Below are positions 52,491 through 61,684 of a DNA stretch of 64,000 bases, one piece after another (the stretch's first letter is position 1; each line of letters begins with the position of its first letter). Source of the DNA: Pseudomonadota bacterium (GTDB taxonomy: Bacteria; Pseudomonadota; Gammaproteobacteria; Berkiellales; Berkiellaceae); the NCBI GenBank assembly GCA_018241965.1, contig JAFECS010000027.1:8134-72133 (forward strand), in the 5' to 3' direction. A model generated the notes under the pieces. That model was not told the origin of the DNA. It saw nothing but the letters and a program-made list of their open reading frames with translations, and did no database searches. A program made the translations under genes and the position numbers.

Positions 52491-52754
52491 TCACTCCTCG
52501 GTAGAGGAGTCGAGGTTGGGGCTTTCACTGATCAGTTCTTGAACGCGAAATTCAGCTTGTCTTAAAGCTTGTTGGCACTGGCGAGCAAGGGTAACACCTT
52601 CTTCAAAGTGCTTTAGAGCTTGCTCAAGGGTAAGCTCGCCGCCTTCCAATTTTTCCACGAGGGAATCAAGTTTTTTGAGGGTACCTTCAAAATCTGGTAC
52701 CGGTGTTTCTGATTTTTTGTTAGCCACTGGATATAATTTATTCAAGAAAACCAA
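52491..52754 (-). CDS. xseB: Exodeoxyribonuclease VII small subunit
   Basis: XseB is the small subunit of exonuclease VII, binding the large subunit XseA. The 87-residue helical protein has the family core FEGTLKKLDSLVEKLEGGELTLEQALKHFEEGVTL, given here only by its ends, FEGTLKKLD (23-31) and ALKHFEEG (45-52). The N-terminus is uncertain: a later ATG would shorten it slightly. It is first in the xseB-ispA-dxs operon. Confidence 0.92.
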   Translation of the reverse strand: MVFLNKLYPVANKKSETPVPDFEGTLKKLDSLVEKLEGGELTLEQALKHFEEGVTLARQCQQALRQAEFRVQELISESPNLDSSTEE

Positions 52755-52912
52755 AAACTTATCCTAGACGCCACGGCGGGTCAATGGGCAATGCGGTTTT
52801 AGTTCATTTGCCTGTTACAAGTACGCAAGCTTTAGCATGTCGAGCTAGAATGATAAATAACCATTATTTTATTTATCTACCTAAGCTATATGGAAAAGCA
52901 GTAGGAGTTTAA

Positions 52913-53683
52913 ATGGATTTAAGCACCCTAGCAGGGCTAATTGGTAGCGCTTGCGTAATTTACTTCGCCATTGCAGGGGATGGCGGTAGCCTCAAGACAT
53001 TCATGAGCATGCACCCGGTTGTGGTCGTTTTCGGCGGTTCAACTGCGGTTACCTTAATGAAATTTGGATTTAAAAACTTTTTTGGGGCAGTAAAAGTTGC
53101 TGCCCGTGCCTTTTTCTACAAAAAATACAGTCACGAAGAGATCATCGAAGAAGCGGTCAAAATAGCCGATGCAGCCAGAAAAGGCGGTTTATTGTCTTTG
53201 GAAGGCATTGAGATTAACAATGACTTTTTGAAAAAGGGCATTCAATTGTTAATTGACGGTCATGAACCTGAAGTGATGAAAAAGATCCTCACTAAAGAAA
53301 TGAATTTAACCGTTGAGCGTCATATGTGGGGACAAAAAGTTTTCAAAGCCATCGGTGAAGCTGGGCCTGCGATGGGGATGATTGGTACGTTAATGGGCTT
53401 GGTATTGATGATGTCTAGCATGAGCGATCCCAAAGCGATTGGTCCTGCGATGGCGATTGCGCTTTTGGCGACCTTTTATGGTGCGGTATTAGCAAACATG
53501 ATTGCCTTGCCTATTGCTGAAAAGTTGGAATTGCGCAGCAATGAAGAGCGTCTTTCTAAATCTCTAGTAATTGACGCTTTATTGGGTATTCAGGTTGGTC
53601 AAAACCCTCGAGTCATTGAAGAAGCACTGAAAAACTATCTGCCTCGCAGCAAACGAGGAACTAGCATCAATGACGCAGCATAG
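52913..53683 (+). CDS. motA: Flagellar stator protein MotA
   Basis: MotA forms the ion channel of the flagellar motor with MotB. The 256-residue protein has four membrane helices (about 3-20, 31-50, 148-172 and 178-202) and the large cytoplasmic loop between the second and third. The conserved stretch FKAIGEAGPAMGMIGTLMGLV marks the family. AGGAG precedes the ATG. It overlaps motB by 14 bases. Whether the ion is proton or sodium cannot be decided. A gene set for the flagellum itself is not in the window. Confidence 0.94.
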   Translation: MDLSTLAGLIGSACVIYFAIAGDGGSLKTFMSMHPVVVVFGGSTAVTLMKFGFKNFFGAVKVAARAFFYKKYSHEEIIEEAVKIADAARKGGLLSLEGIEINNDFLKKGIQLLIDGHEPEVMKKILTKEMNLTVERHMWGQKVFKAIGEAGPAMGMIGTLMGLVLMMSSMSDPKAIGPAMAIALLATFYGAVLANMIALPIAEKLELRSNEERLSKSLVIDALLGIQVGQNPRVIEEALKNYLPRSKRGTSINDAA

Positions 53684-54719
53684 TGATGATGATGATGTCG
53701 TCGAACATGGTAAGAAAGCAGGCGAAGGCTGGGTTGTTACTTTTGCGGATATGATGTCCTTGCTGATGAGTTTTTTCGTTTTGCTATTGTCATTCTCAGA
53801 ACAAGACTCAGCTAAATTCAAAGAAGTGGGGGGCTCCTTAGAACAAGCTTTTGGTGTACAGCGTGATATTGTGGCTTACCAAATGCCCAAAGGAACCAGT
53901 ATAGTTGCCAAAGAATTCAGCCCAGGTAAGCCGCGACCTACAGCGGTGAATGAAGTGCGTCAATCGAGTATTGATGACATGGAACAAACGTTAGAATTTG
54001 ATCCCAAAGATCACCCAGATCATAAAAAAGTGCAAGAAGAAGAAAAAGGCGCTGGCATGGGTAATGGCGCTAAAGCATTAGAAGTATCCAACAAGCTTGC
54101 CAAAGTTCTACAAAATGAAATCAAAGAAGGTAAGGTTAAGATCCTTACCAAAAATCAGCGAGTGATAATTCGCATTTTAGATCAAGGCTCATTTGCCTCA
54201 GGTGATAGCTCACTGCACCCAACATTTTTCCCGGTGTTAGATAAAGTGGCTTATATGTTAAATGAAATTCCAGGGCTTATTACTATTTCAGGGCACACCG
54301 ATGACCGACCCATCTCTAATTCAGTGTATCGTTCTAATTGGGAACTCTCTGCTGCCAGAGCAATATCTGTCGCTCATCACTTATATGAAAGAGGCGTAGA
54401 CAAGGATAGAATTGTTGTGACAGGGAATGCTGCCACTCAGCCTTTGGTTGATAACGATACAGAAGAACATCGTAGTCGAAATAGACGCGTCGAAATTTCC
54501 TTAACCCAAGATGATGAACCGCGGGTGCAAGAAGCCCCTGAAGTAGTTCCTTCGTATTTACGAAATCAAATTCAACAACCTCCGCGTGAAATTGTGGTAA
54601 ATCAACCGGCGAATGTTAAAGCGAATGCGCAGCAAAAAAATCAATCGCCACAGCAAAAAGAAAGCGCAAATCAGAAGCAAAGCAAGACAGAACAAACCAA
54701 GCCTGCGAAAAAAGAATAG
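53670..54719 (+). CDS. motB: Flagellar stator protein MotB
   Basis: MotB anchors the stator to peptidoglycan. The 349-residue protein has one N-terminal membrane helix with the ion-binding Asp in TFADMMSLLMSFFVLLLSF (about 26-45), and an OmpA-like peptidoglycan-binding domain (about 165-285) with ISGHTDDRP and RVEISL. The C-terminal 60 residues are Gln/Lys/Pro-rich and disordered, an extension beyond the usual end. It overlaps motA and is followed nine bases later by the PilZ gene. Confidence 0.94.
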   Translation: MTQHSDDDDVVEHGKKAGEGWVVTFADMMSLLMSFFVLLLSFSEQDSAKFKEVGGSLEQAFGVQRDIVAYQMPKGTSIVAKEFSPGKPRPTAVNEVRQSSIDDMEQTLEFDPKDHPDHKKVQEEEKGAGMGNGAKALEVSNKLAKVLQNEIKEGKVKILTKNQRVIIRILDQGSFASGDSSLHPTFFPVLDKVAYMLNEIPGLITISGHTDDRPISNSVYRSNWELSAARAISVAHHLYERGVDKDRIVVTGNAATQPLVDNDTEEHRSRNRRVEISLTQDDEPRVQEAPEVVPSYLRNQIQQPPREIVVNQPANVKANAQQKNQSPQQKESANQKQSKTEQTKPAKKE

Positions 54720-54728
54720 GGGGCAATC

Positions 54729-55325
54729 ATGAAAGAAAAAGAAAGAAGACGTTATTTTCGCGTTGATGATGAGATGATTTTAGCGTGGCGAATTTTGGAT
54801 AGCGAAGAAAAAGAAAAACGCTTAGCTCAGTTTGACAGAGGCGAAATCGAGTACCCTGATCCAACACGGCTTTTTATGACCTTAGAAGCGGATATTACCA
54901 CGTTAATTGGTCAAATAAGCCCTCGCGAGAAATTGATTGCTGAAGTTTTACGCTTGATGAATCGTAAAATCAATTTAATTTCTCGTGGTCCGTTAATGAA
55001 AGAACATCAAACATCAATATTGGATGAAAGACCTCAATCAGTGAATGTCAGTGCTTGCGGGATTGCTTTTACTGTAGAAAAAGCCTTAAAACCTGGGACA
55101 GACATTCAACTAGAGCTTGTCCTTGTACCTGAAGGCACTTACGTGCTGTGTTATGGCGTGATCATTGGTTGTGAAAAAGCGCAAAATAAAGACCATGATG
55201 ATAGACCTTATCGTGTGAATGTAGATTTTAGCGCCATTCGTGAAGATGATAGAGACAAGCTGATTCAACATATCATGCAAAAAGAAATGGCGCTGTTACA
55301 AATGCGCCGTAAAAAAGGCACATAA
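54729..55325 (+). CDS. PilZ-domain protein linked to motAB
   Basis: A 198-residue PilZ-type c-di-GMP receptor candidate. The binding residues fall in two places: R7-x3-R11 in ERRRYFR at the N-terminus and N106-x-S-x2-G111 (NVSACG). About 95 residues, mostly helical, separate them, far more than in classical PilZ domains, suggesting a helical insertion. AGGGGG precedes the ATG, ten bases after motB. Its place behind motAB suggests a stator brake or regulator, by analogy with YcgR; that is inference. Confidence 0.82.
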   Translation: MKEKERRRYFRVDDEMILAWRILDSEEKEKRLAQFDRGEIEYPDPTRLFMTLEADITTLIGQISPREKLIAEVLRLMNRKINLISRGPLMKEHQTSILDERPQSVNVSACGIAFTVEKALKPGTDIQLELVLVPEGTYVLCYGVIIGCEKAQNKDHDDRPYRVNVDFSAIREDDRDKLIQHIMQKEMALLQMRRKKGT

Positions 55326-55361
55326 ATTCTCATTGCCATCCCCATAAAATTTCTTCTCATC

Positions 55362-55436
55362 GTAGGGGCGCAGCCTGTCTGCGCCCATCCAATCTTAATT
55401 TAATTTCATATGGGCGCATACAGGATGCGCCCCTAC
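55362..55436. repeat. 27-bp imperfect inverted repeat
   Basis: Arms at 55362-55388 and 55410-55436 match at 24 of 27 positions around a 21-base AT-rich loop. The ends read GTAGGGGCGCA and TGCGCCCCTAC. An extra CTCATC/GATGAG pairing lies outside. It looks like a dispersed intergenic repeat or MITE-like element between the PilZ and DUF445 genes; I see nothing else in this 250-base gap. Confidence 0.8.
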
Positions 55437-55582
55437 ATAAGATGAGGGTATACACGAATACCAAACCATAAGTTAGTTCGCCATGTGGCATCACCCGCCT
55501 ATCTTGTTAGCAGTGTACTTATCCTATTCTATTTGATACACTTTTCTAACTTTAAACCCCCCTCCCTATTGAAGTGGTGAGC

Positions 55583-56314
55583 ATGTTAAATTCAGCACGA
55601 TTAGTACAACATAAGCTTGATAAAAGCTTGCTGACTAATCTTATTGCGGCACTGCTTATAGGCTTGAGTTACTGCTTTATTAACACCCCATACCAAACCT
55701 TGTTAAGTAATATTGGTTTATATGCTTTATCTTGTGCCTTAACAAATTGGCTTGCGATTATTATGCTGTTTGATAAAGTTCCCTTTATATACGGCTCAGG
55801 TGTGGTGCCGGCGCAATTTGAAGCGTTCAAAGGGGCGATAAAAAACTTGATGTTGTCGGAGTTTTTTACCAGCGAAAATGTGCAAAACGTATTGTCACAA
55901 TCCAAACTTGATTCAGCTATTTGGCATGATATTGCGGATAAGATAGATTATGACAAAATGTATAGCTCTTTAGTTGAAGCTATCTTTGAATCGAAGATTG
56001 GCTCCGTGTTTTTCATGATGGGTGGGCAAAATGCCATAGAGCCTTTACGAGAACCGGTTAAAAGTAAATGCCGTGTTGCAGTACAAGAGATCCTGGCCGA
56101 TGAAAAATTGCATCGTATGATCATGGAAAAATCGGCTGATCCAAATGCGTTTTTAAGTAAAATAGAAAGTGTGATTGATAAGCGCTTAGCCATGCTAACG
56201 CCAAAAATGGTAAAAGAAATAATACAAAAAATGATAGCCAAGCACCTTGGATGGCTCGTAGTGTGGGGAGGTGTTTTCGGCGGTTTCATCGGGTTGATTG
56301 CAAGTTTAGTATAA
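55583..56314 (+). CDS. DUF445-family membrane protein
   Basis: A roughly 243-residue protein of the DUF445 (YheB-like) family. The N-terminal membrane segments at about 18-60 are followed by the conserved TNWLAIIMLFDKVPFIYGSG and AQFEAFKGAIKNLM. The middle is a helical soluble domain, and a last hydrophobic segment (VVWGGVFGGFIGLIASL) anchors the C-terminus. The function of the family is unknown. The start could also be GTG at 55574 or 55577. The next gene begins 11 bases after its stop. Confidence 0.82.
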   Translation: MLNSARLVQHKLDKSLLTNLIAALLIGLSYCFINTPYQTLLSNIGLYALSCALTNWLAIIMLFDKVPFIYGSGVVPAQFEAFKGAIKNLMLSEFFTSENVQNVLSQSKLDSAIWHDIADKIDYDKMYSSLVEAIFESKIGSVFFMMGGQNAIEPLREPVKSKCRVAVQEILADEKLHRMIMEKSADPNAFLSKIESVIDKRLAMLTPKMVKEIIQKMIAKHLGWLVVWGGVFGGFIGLIASLV

Positions 56315-56325
56315 GTGACATAATA

Positions 56326-56532
56326 ATGAATAGAGAAACATCGTTTAACGAATATCTCGTTTTTTTGCGTGAATCCATTCAAAATTTAGCAGATTATTGG
56401 CAAAAAATTGGCCACGATAATCCTCATATCAAAGACATTACCGCGGGTTTAAATCATAGCGATCCCTTTATCATTTACAAAGCAAGCATTGCGGCCACCT
56501 TATTGCTAGAAGATAGATCCATCTATCATTAA
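56326..56532 (+). CDS. Small hypothetical protein
   Basis: A 68-residue acidic helical protein (MNRETSFNEYLVFLRES start) with no recognised family. It has a Trp/Tyr-containing helix (LADYWQKIGHDNPHIKD) and an IYKASIAATLLLED ending. It lies 11 bases after the DUF445 gene and 17 before upp, so it is probably co-transcribed. A longer in-frame start inside the DUF445 gene is unlikely. Confidence 0.55.
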   Translation: MNRETSFNEYLVFLRESIQNLADYWQKIGHDNPHIKDITAGLNHSDPFIIYKASIAATLLLEDRSIYH

Positions 56533-56549
56533 TTGAGAAGGGAAGTGAT

Positions 56550-57206
56550 ATGACAGTAATTAAGCAGCACGAAGTCTACAAAAACTTCTATCAAATTTTT
56601 CATCCCCTGGTTGCAGGTAAGCTTTCTCTTTTACGACAAAAGCAAACAGATCATAAATTGTTCCGCGAACTGGTACATGAGATCACCTTACTGCTAGGCT
56701 ATGAAGCAACACAAAATTTAAGTACCCAGGCACTTGAAATAGAAACGCCCATGGAAAGAACGTTAGCCCCATTTCTGGCTGGTCCAAGTCCTGTGATTTT
56801 GCCGATATTACGTGCCGGCGTAGGGATGGTTGATGCCCTGTTAAGTCTGATGCCTTCGGCTAAAGTGGGTCATATTGGTCTTTTTAGAAATGAAAAAACC
56901 CTGCAACCGGAAGGGTATTATTTTAAGATCCCAGAAGACAGCGATCAGCGACATTTTTATGTTTGTGATCCTATGCTGGCCACTGGAGGATCTGCTATCC
57001 GTGCGGTGAGTACTTTGAAGAAACACAAAGTAAAAAGCATAACCTTTATTTGCATTTTGGCAGCACCAGAAGGCTTAAAAACCTTTTTTGATGAGCACCC
57101 GGATGTCACCATTTACTCAGCAAGCCTCGATAGATGCTTAAATAGCAAAGGCTATATTTGCCCAGGTTTAGGCGATGCCGGCGATAGGATGTTTGGTACC
57201 CTGTAA
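56550..57206 (+). CDS. upp: Uracil phosphoribosyltransferase
   Basis: Upp salvages uracil to UMP using PRPP. The 218-residue protein has ILRAGVGMVDALL, the PRPP loop VCDPMLATGGSAIRA (about 134-148), and the uracil-binding end YICPGLGDAGDRMFGT. AAGGGAAG precedes ATG. It is full length. The kinase gene converges on it from the right, 16 bases away. Confidence 0.96.
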   Translation: MTVIKQHEVYKNFYQIFHPLVAGKLSLLRQKQTDHKLFRELVHEITLLLGYEATQNLSTQALEIETPMERTLAPFLAGPSPVILPILRAGVGMVDALLSLMPSAKVGHIGLFRNEKTLQPEGYYFKIPEDSDQRHFYVCDPMLATGGSAIRAVSTLKKHKVKSITFICILAAPEGLKTFFDEHPDVTIYSASLDRCLNSKGYICPGLGDAGDRMFGTL

Positions 57207-57222
57207 CCTCGCATTACTGGTT

Positions 57223-58845
57223 CTATTTTTTGCCTTTGCTCTTTTTTCTGGGTGAAAAAATATCTTCTTCAGAAGAGCTGTCACTTGGATCAAATGACCG
57301 TTTTTCATCGCTACTTGGTTGGGGTTCTCCTCTTCTGGGAGTGCGCATGTGAGCTAAAGCTGAACTGCTCGTGGGCGTGCCAAATGGAGAGCTTGGTTCA
57401 GAACGTGCGGAATGTCTGCGAGGAGAATCTTGCCCTTTTGTTAATATACTAAAATTAAGTATCGGGCGCGCTTGGGGTGGTGTTTTTGAACGTGAAGTTG
57501 GTTTTTCAGTCGTTGATGAAGAACGTGAACGTGTTTGACTCTCAGGAACTTCTAATTTTAATCTAGCCATCTTTTCAGTTAAGTCTGTCATCAAATCCAT
57601 TTGTAAATCGAACTTTCTTTCGCTTCTCTTTAAGGGGGCTTTATTGCGCGGAGTAAGTTTTATAAGCGTTTCAAGGCGTTGATTCAAAAGCTGCCGTTTT
57701 CTTTCAAATTCTGCACTGCTTGGTCTTAATGTGGGTTCTTTTTGCGTTAATTCTTGGCAAAATTTCACTAAAAACCACAATAATTTATCTTCCTCAGCAC
57801 TATCAGCAGATGGCTCAACAGCGTTTAGGACATCGCTAAAGACGCTTTGCATATCCTCATTGGTTAATACATAGGTTTCGTTTTTTTCGCCACCTTTGAA
57901 AAGCATTTCGCGAAGATATTCTTGGTAATTTGCACTTGATAAAACTTCAAGCAAAATAATGCCTAAAGAAAAATATTCTTGTTGTAGAGCATAGAATGGC
58001 CGTAGTACCGTGGCTGGTTGGGTGGGTTTTAAAGGTAATATCATCGCAGGATCTTGATAACCTGGGGAACCTTTAAAAAGTCTATCGTTTTCCCGTGTTA
58101 AGCTTGACGTACCAAAATCAACTAATTTAGCTGACGAAAAATCCTCGGTAACGATGACATTGGCCGTTTTTAGATCGCGATGTAACACAAATTTATGATG
58201 AATTTCATGTAATGCGGCCATAATAAGGTTGGCTATTTTAAGTTTATCAAGCGTTTTGAGCATTTTCTTTTGATATTTAAAGGGGTAAGGATAGCGCGGA
58301 TCTTCCTCAGTAAGAGGAACTTTTTGATAAAGCACATCAAGTAAATTTTTTCCTTCACAATACTCGCTAAATAGGTATTGAAAGCACTCGCTTGCAGTTT
58401 GAATCTCAGCAAAACCACGAAAACGATCCAGATGCTTTAAAACGCTTATCTCATTGGCAAAATCTGCTTTGGCAGAGGTTTTGGCTGAATGCTTAACCAC
58501 GACAATATTCGAAGGATTTTTATTTGCAGTAAAATCGTTATAAATTTGTTGGGCAAGATATACAGTGCCTTGGGCGCCGGGTTCGCCCAAAGGGTGTGTG
58601 AAATCAAATGCAAAAACTTGGGTTTGATTATCCGTTTTAATGGCGACTATATGAAATTTTTTGGTTAAACCTTGGTAAGTTGTTAATGCAATCAAGCTGT
58701 CTCGTGGGGTTCTAGGGGTAACACTTCCCAGATCTGGCGATTTGGCCAGTTTTTTTACTTTTTTACTTTGCTTTTCTAACGCTTTAACACCAAGCATCCA
58801 AACTTCGTGGGCTTCTTTTGATGACAGTAATAAGGGTTTAGGCAT
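57223..58845 (-). CDS. Eukaryotic-like Ser/Thr protein kinase with disordered tail
   Basis: A 540-residue protein with a complete kinase domain from about 85 to 395. Glycine loop GEPGAQG (87-93), ATP lysine K118, helix-C E132, catalytic H222-R-D224 with N229, D243-F-G245, and a GSPGYQDPAM activation segment end near 259-268. All key residues are present, so activity is likely. Residues 430-540 are Ser/Arg/Pro-rich, with SRSSSTTEKPTSRSKTPP, SPRR, TPRR and SPRKKSKGKK: nuclear-like and CDK-site-like phrases. There is no transmembrane segment, unlike bacterial PknB-type receptors. GGGGGAA precedes the ATG. A translocated kinase is plausible by inference. Confidence 0.85.
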   Translation of the reverse strand: MPKPLLLSSKEAHEVWMLGVKALEKQSKKVKKLAKSPDLGSVTPRTPRDSLIALTTYQGLTKKFHIVAIKTDNQTQVFAFDFTHPLGEPGAQGTVYLAQQIYNDFTANKNPSNIVVVKHSAKTSAKADFANEISVLKHLDRFRGFAEIQTASECFQYLFSEYCEGKNLLDVLYQKVPLTEEDPRYPYPFKYQKKMLKTLDKLKIANLIMAALHEIHHKFVLHRDLKTANVIVTEDFSSAKLVDFGTSSLTRENDRLFKGSPGYQDPAMILPLKPTQPATVLRPFYALQQEYFSLGIILLEVLSSANYQEYLREMLFKGGEKNETYVLTNEDMQSVFSDVLNAVEPSADSAEEDKLLWFLVKFCQELTQKEPTLRPSSAEFERKRQLLNQRLETLIKLTPRNKAPLKRSERKFDLQMDLMTDLTEKMARLKLEVPESQTRSRSSSTTEKPTSRSKTPPQARPILNFSILTKGQDSPRRHSARSEPSSPFGTPTSSSALAHMRTPRRGEPQPSSDEKRSFDPSDSSSEEDIFSPRKKSKGKK

Positions 58846-58941
58846 AAATAATTCCCCCGCATAGGAAGTTAGCGTTATATGAAAACAAAATTATCATTCA
58901 AAGAAATATATCACATGAATGAAAATTTTTTGTCTCTAGTT

Positions 58942-60069
58942 TCACATAAGGTCATTGAGAATTTTTATGGCACAATCAAGATCAGTATGGTTTAAATATA
59001 AGGGCGAAATGCCAAAACGAATAAACGGCGCACGATAATCAACCACAACACCGTTTGCATTTAAAGCACAGGCTAGCTTGTCTGCTTGTGGGTGGGTAAA
59101 AGCAACATGATTGCCACGAACAGAGCTTTCCCTTGGGGAAGCTAAGGTTAATGAAGGTGCATGTTTTGCGCAGCATTCAATTAAGTAATTAGTTAATTTC
59201 TGACTTTCTTGCTCAATCACTTGTAAATTGAGATGTTCATAAACGGATAACGCGCCCGCCAATGCTTTCATGCTTAATATGCAGGGTGTGCCGCTTAAAT
59301 AACGTTTAATGCCATGTGCGGGAATGTAGTTTTCCAAAAAGGCAAAAGGTTGTTGATGCCCCATCCATCCTTGAATGTCTGGCGCAAGATCAAGATGCCT
59401 TTCATTGACATAGATAAAAGAAGGCGCTCCAGGGCCCCCATTAAGATATTTATAAGTACACCCCACGGCAAAATCCACCGCGCTATTGGAGCAATCGATG
59501 GGCATCATCCCGACGCTGTGAGAGAGATCCCAAACCGTGATAATGCCCCAGGCGTGCGCTTTTTTGGTAATTTTCGCAAGATCCCATTTTTCGGCCGTTT
59601 TATAATCCACATGCGTCAGCATTAGCACTGCAACACTTTCATTCAAAGCGTCGATAATATCCTTTTTGGGTAATGCTTTTAAGGTAACACCTTGCACATT
59701 AGCCACCGATTGGGCGATATAATTATCTGTTGGAAAATTACCCTGTTCGGTTAAAATTATTTTTCTTTTGTTATTAAGCGCAACCGCGCTGAGCAATACT
59801 TTGAGTAAGTTAAGCGTCGTGTTATCACACACAATTACTTCATGTGTTTTAGCGCCAATTAAGGGGGCAATTTTGTCGCCACAATGTTTTGGCAAATCCA
59901 TCCAGTGCGCATCTGTCCAAGCATTCACAAGCTTGTTTTCCCATTCATGGAGTCCTTGCTGAAGTTGCTGTTTGGCGTTTTTTGTAATTGGACCAAGTGA
60001 ATGCCCACTAAAATAATGGACATTCTCTGGCAGATGAAAAAGCGCTTTACAATAGATAGTGTTTTTCAT
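58942..60069 (-). CDS. kynU: Kynureninase-like PLP enzyme
   Basis: Kynureninase cleaves kynurenine to anthranilate and alanine. The 375-residue fold-type I PLP enzyme has YFSGHSLGP near 19-27, WDLSHSVG with the PLP-contacting Asp (180-187), and the lysine motif GCTYKYLNGGPGAP with K207. It is shorter than mammalian kynureninase, like several bacterial ones. Its ATG overlaps the stop of the permease gene, so it is the last gene of a four-gene operon with an aromatic-amino-acid-type ABC transporter. No other kynurenine-pathway gene is in the window. Confidence 0.88.
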   Translation of the reverse strand: MKNTIYCKALFHLPENVHYFSGHSLGPITKNAKQQLQQGLHEWENKLVNAWTDAHWMDLPKHCGDKIAPLIGAKTHEVIVCDNTTLNLLKVLLSAVALNNKRKIILTEQGNFPTDNYIAQSVANVQGVTLKALPKKDIIDALNESVAVLMLTHVDYKTAEKWDLAKITKKAHAWGIITVWDLSHSVGMMPIDCSNSAVDFAVGCTYKYLNGGPGAPSFIYVNERHLDLAPDIQGWMGHQQPFAFLENYIPAHGIKRYLSGTPCILSMKALAGALSVYEHLNLQVIEQESQKLTNYLIECCAKHAPSLTLASPRESSVRGNHVAFTHPQADKLACALNANGVVVDYRAPFIRFGISPLYLNHTDLDCAIKILNDLM

Positions 60070-60932
60070 ACGTGCGCTCGCTTATTTTTGAGCTTTAAAC
60101 CAATGGCTACAAGTACAATAGCGCCTGTCATCAGTTTTAAATCCGTGGGGGCAAGTCCTAAACTCATAGCAATGCCTTGGATCTGTTGATAAATCAGTGC
60201 ACCCACAAAGGGGGCGAGTAGTTGGCGGCGCAATGTTTGCGTGCCAATTAAACTTTCACCAATCATTAACGCAGCAAGCGCATGAATAACCATGCCCACG
60301 CCCATACCAATATCAGCGTAGTGCTGTAGTTGAACCATCAGGCTGCCTGCTAGCCCATTTAAGGCATTTGCCAAAAATAAGCCTAAGAAAATATAGGGTG
60401 CTAAAGGGATCCCTTGACGCATAGCAAAGCCAGGGTTTAAACCAACAGCGCGCAAACGTAAGCCTTTTTCAGAAATTAAAAAACGATAAAGTAGTAAAAT
60501 TACGCTTAAGCAAAGTACCAAGAGCACACTTGCCGTCAATATCAAGTTATCTTGTAAAAAGGTAAATAAGGTTTGATAATCAAATAACGCCAAATTGGGT
60601 TTATGCATGATTCTTAAATTCACGCTATATATCATCGTGCATACCAGAATACCTGCTAATAAAGTATTCACTTTAAAACGTAAATGAATCATCGCTGTGG
60701 CAAGTCCAAGTATGCCCCCAAGTATCATGGCAAGTGTCGTTGCCAACAGGGGAGAAATACCGCTTAAGAGTAAACTCGCTGTAATGGCGCCGCCCAAAGG
60801 ATAGGCGCCATCGCAACTTAAATCTGGAAAATTTAAGATCTTAAAGGGGATCATGACACCTAATGCCACCAGGCTTAACACTAAGCCTTGCATCAAACCT
60901 GCTTGGGCTAATTCTTGCAGCATGCTTAGCAT
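60066..60932 (-). CDS. ABC transporter permease (TrpY-like)
   Basis: A 288-residue inner-membrane protein with eight or so hydrophobic helices, of the permease family that pairs with PF04392-type binding proteins and resembles branched-chain amino acid permeases. The family block GLALRAVGLNPGFA-like (GLRLRAVGLNPGFAMRQG near 156-173) is visible. It overlaps the ATPase gene by seven bases and kynU by four. By analogy with streptococcal TrpXYZ, the substrate may be tryptophan, and by its neighbour possibly kynurenine. Confidence 0.86.
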   Translation of the reverse strand: MLSMLQELAQAGLMQGLVLSLVALGVMIPFKILNFPDLSCDGAYPLGGAITASLLLSGISPLLATTLAMILGGILGLATAMIHLRFKVNTLLAGILVCTMIYSVNLRIMHKPNLALFDYQTLFTFLQDNLILTASVLLVLCLSVILLLYRFLISEKGLRLRAVGLNPGFAMRQGIPLAPYIFLGLFLANALNGLAGSLMVQLQHYADIGMGVGMVIHALAALMIGESLIGTQTLRRQLLAPFVGALIYQQIQGIAMSLGLAPTDLKLMTGAIVLVAIGLKLKNKRAHV

Positions 60933-61681
60933 TGTGTTGCTCCTTCATACTGATGAAAAGCGTCCAGGAGTTTAGGAACGGTTAGCCCCTTTTTTTCATT
61001 GGCATTGAGATCTAAAATAATTTTGCCTTGGGAAAGCATGATTAAGCGGTTGCCATAGCTGATGGCGTCATTTAAATGGTGGGTGATCATCAGTGCCGTT
61101 AATCCTTGCTCGGTTATCATTTTATGGGTATACGCCATTACTTGGTGATGGGTTTTGGGATCTAAAGCCGAGCAGTGTTCATCAAGCAACAGTAATTGTG
61201 GTCTTGCAAGGGTTGCCATGATGGTTGCAATCAATTGTCGTTGCCCGCCAGATAAATTTGCCAAAGGTTCATGCATATACTGTTCAAGATTAAGGCCAAG
61301 CGCGCTCATTTTATCTTTGAGTTGTTGATATTCTCGTTTAAATAAACCAAAGCTGGCCTTTTTGGCGCGCATTAAGCTTAAAGATAAGTTTTCCAGTAAA
61401 GTCATTTCACCAATGGTGCCTTTGGTGGTGTCTTGTAACACACTGCTGATAAGTTGTGCGCGCTCATGGATGGGGTGATGCGTTATGTCTTGTTGATTTA
61501 GTTTTATGTTACCCTTGTCCGCACAAATTTCACCGCTAATGGCCTTCAATAAAGTGGATTTGCCAGAACCATTATGACCAATCACCACACAAAAATCGCC
61601 TTTTTGTAAACTAAAGGAAATGTTATCAAGTGCCGGACGCATCGAAGAAAATGACTTACTGATATTTTGTAGCGCTAACAT
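60926..61681 (-). CDS. ABC transporter ATP-binding protein
   Basis: A 251-residue cytoplasmic ATPase that powers import through the adjacent permease. Walker A GHNGSGKST (35-43), signature LSGGQRQL near 143, Walker B LLLLDEHCSALD near 163, and the switch His in MITHH near 200. The Walker B Glu is present, so it should hydrolyse ATP. It starts three bases after the binding-protein gene. Confidence 0.92.
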   Translation of the reverse strand: MLALQNISKSFSSMRPALDNISFSLQKGDFCVVIGHNGSGKSTLLKAISGEICADKGNIKLNQQDITHHPIHERAQLISSVLQDTTKGTIGEMTLLENLSLSLMRAKKASFGLFKREYQQLKDKMSALGLNLEQYMHEPLANLSGGQRQLIATIMATLARPQLLLLDEHCSALDPKTHHQVMAYTHKMITEQGLTALMITHHLNDAISYGNRLIMLSQGKIILDLNANEKKGLTVPKLLDAFHQYEGATQC

Positions 61682-61684
61682 GGT

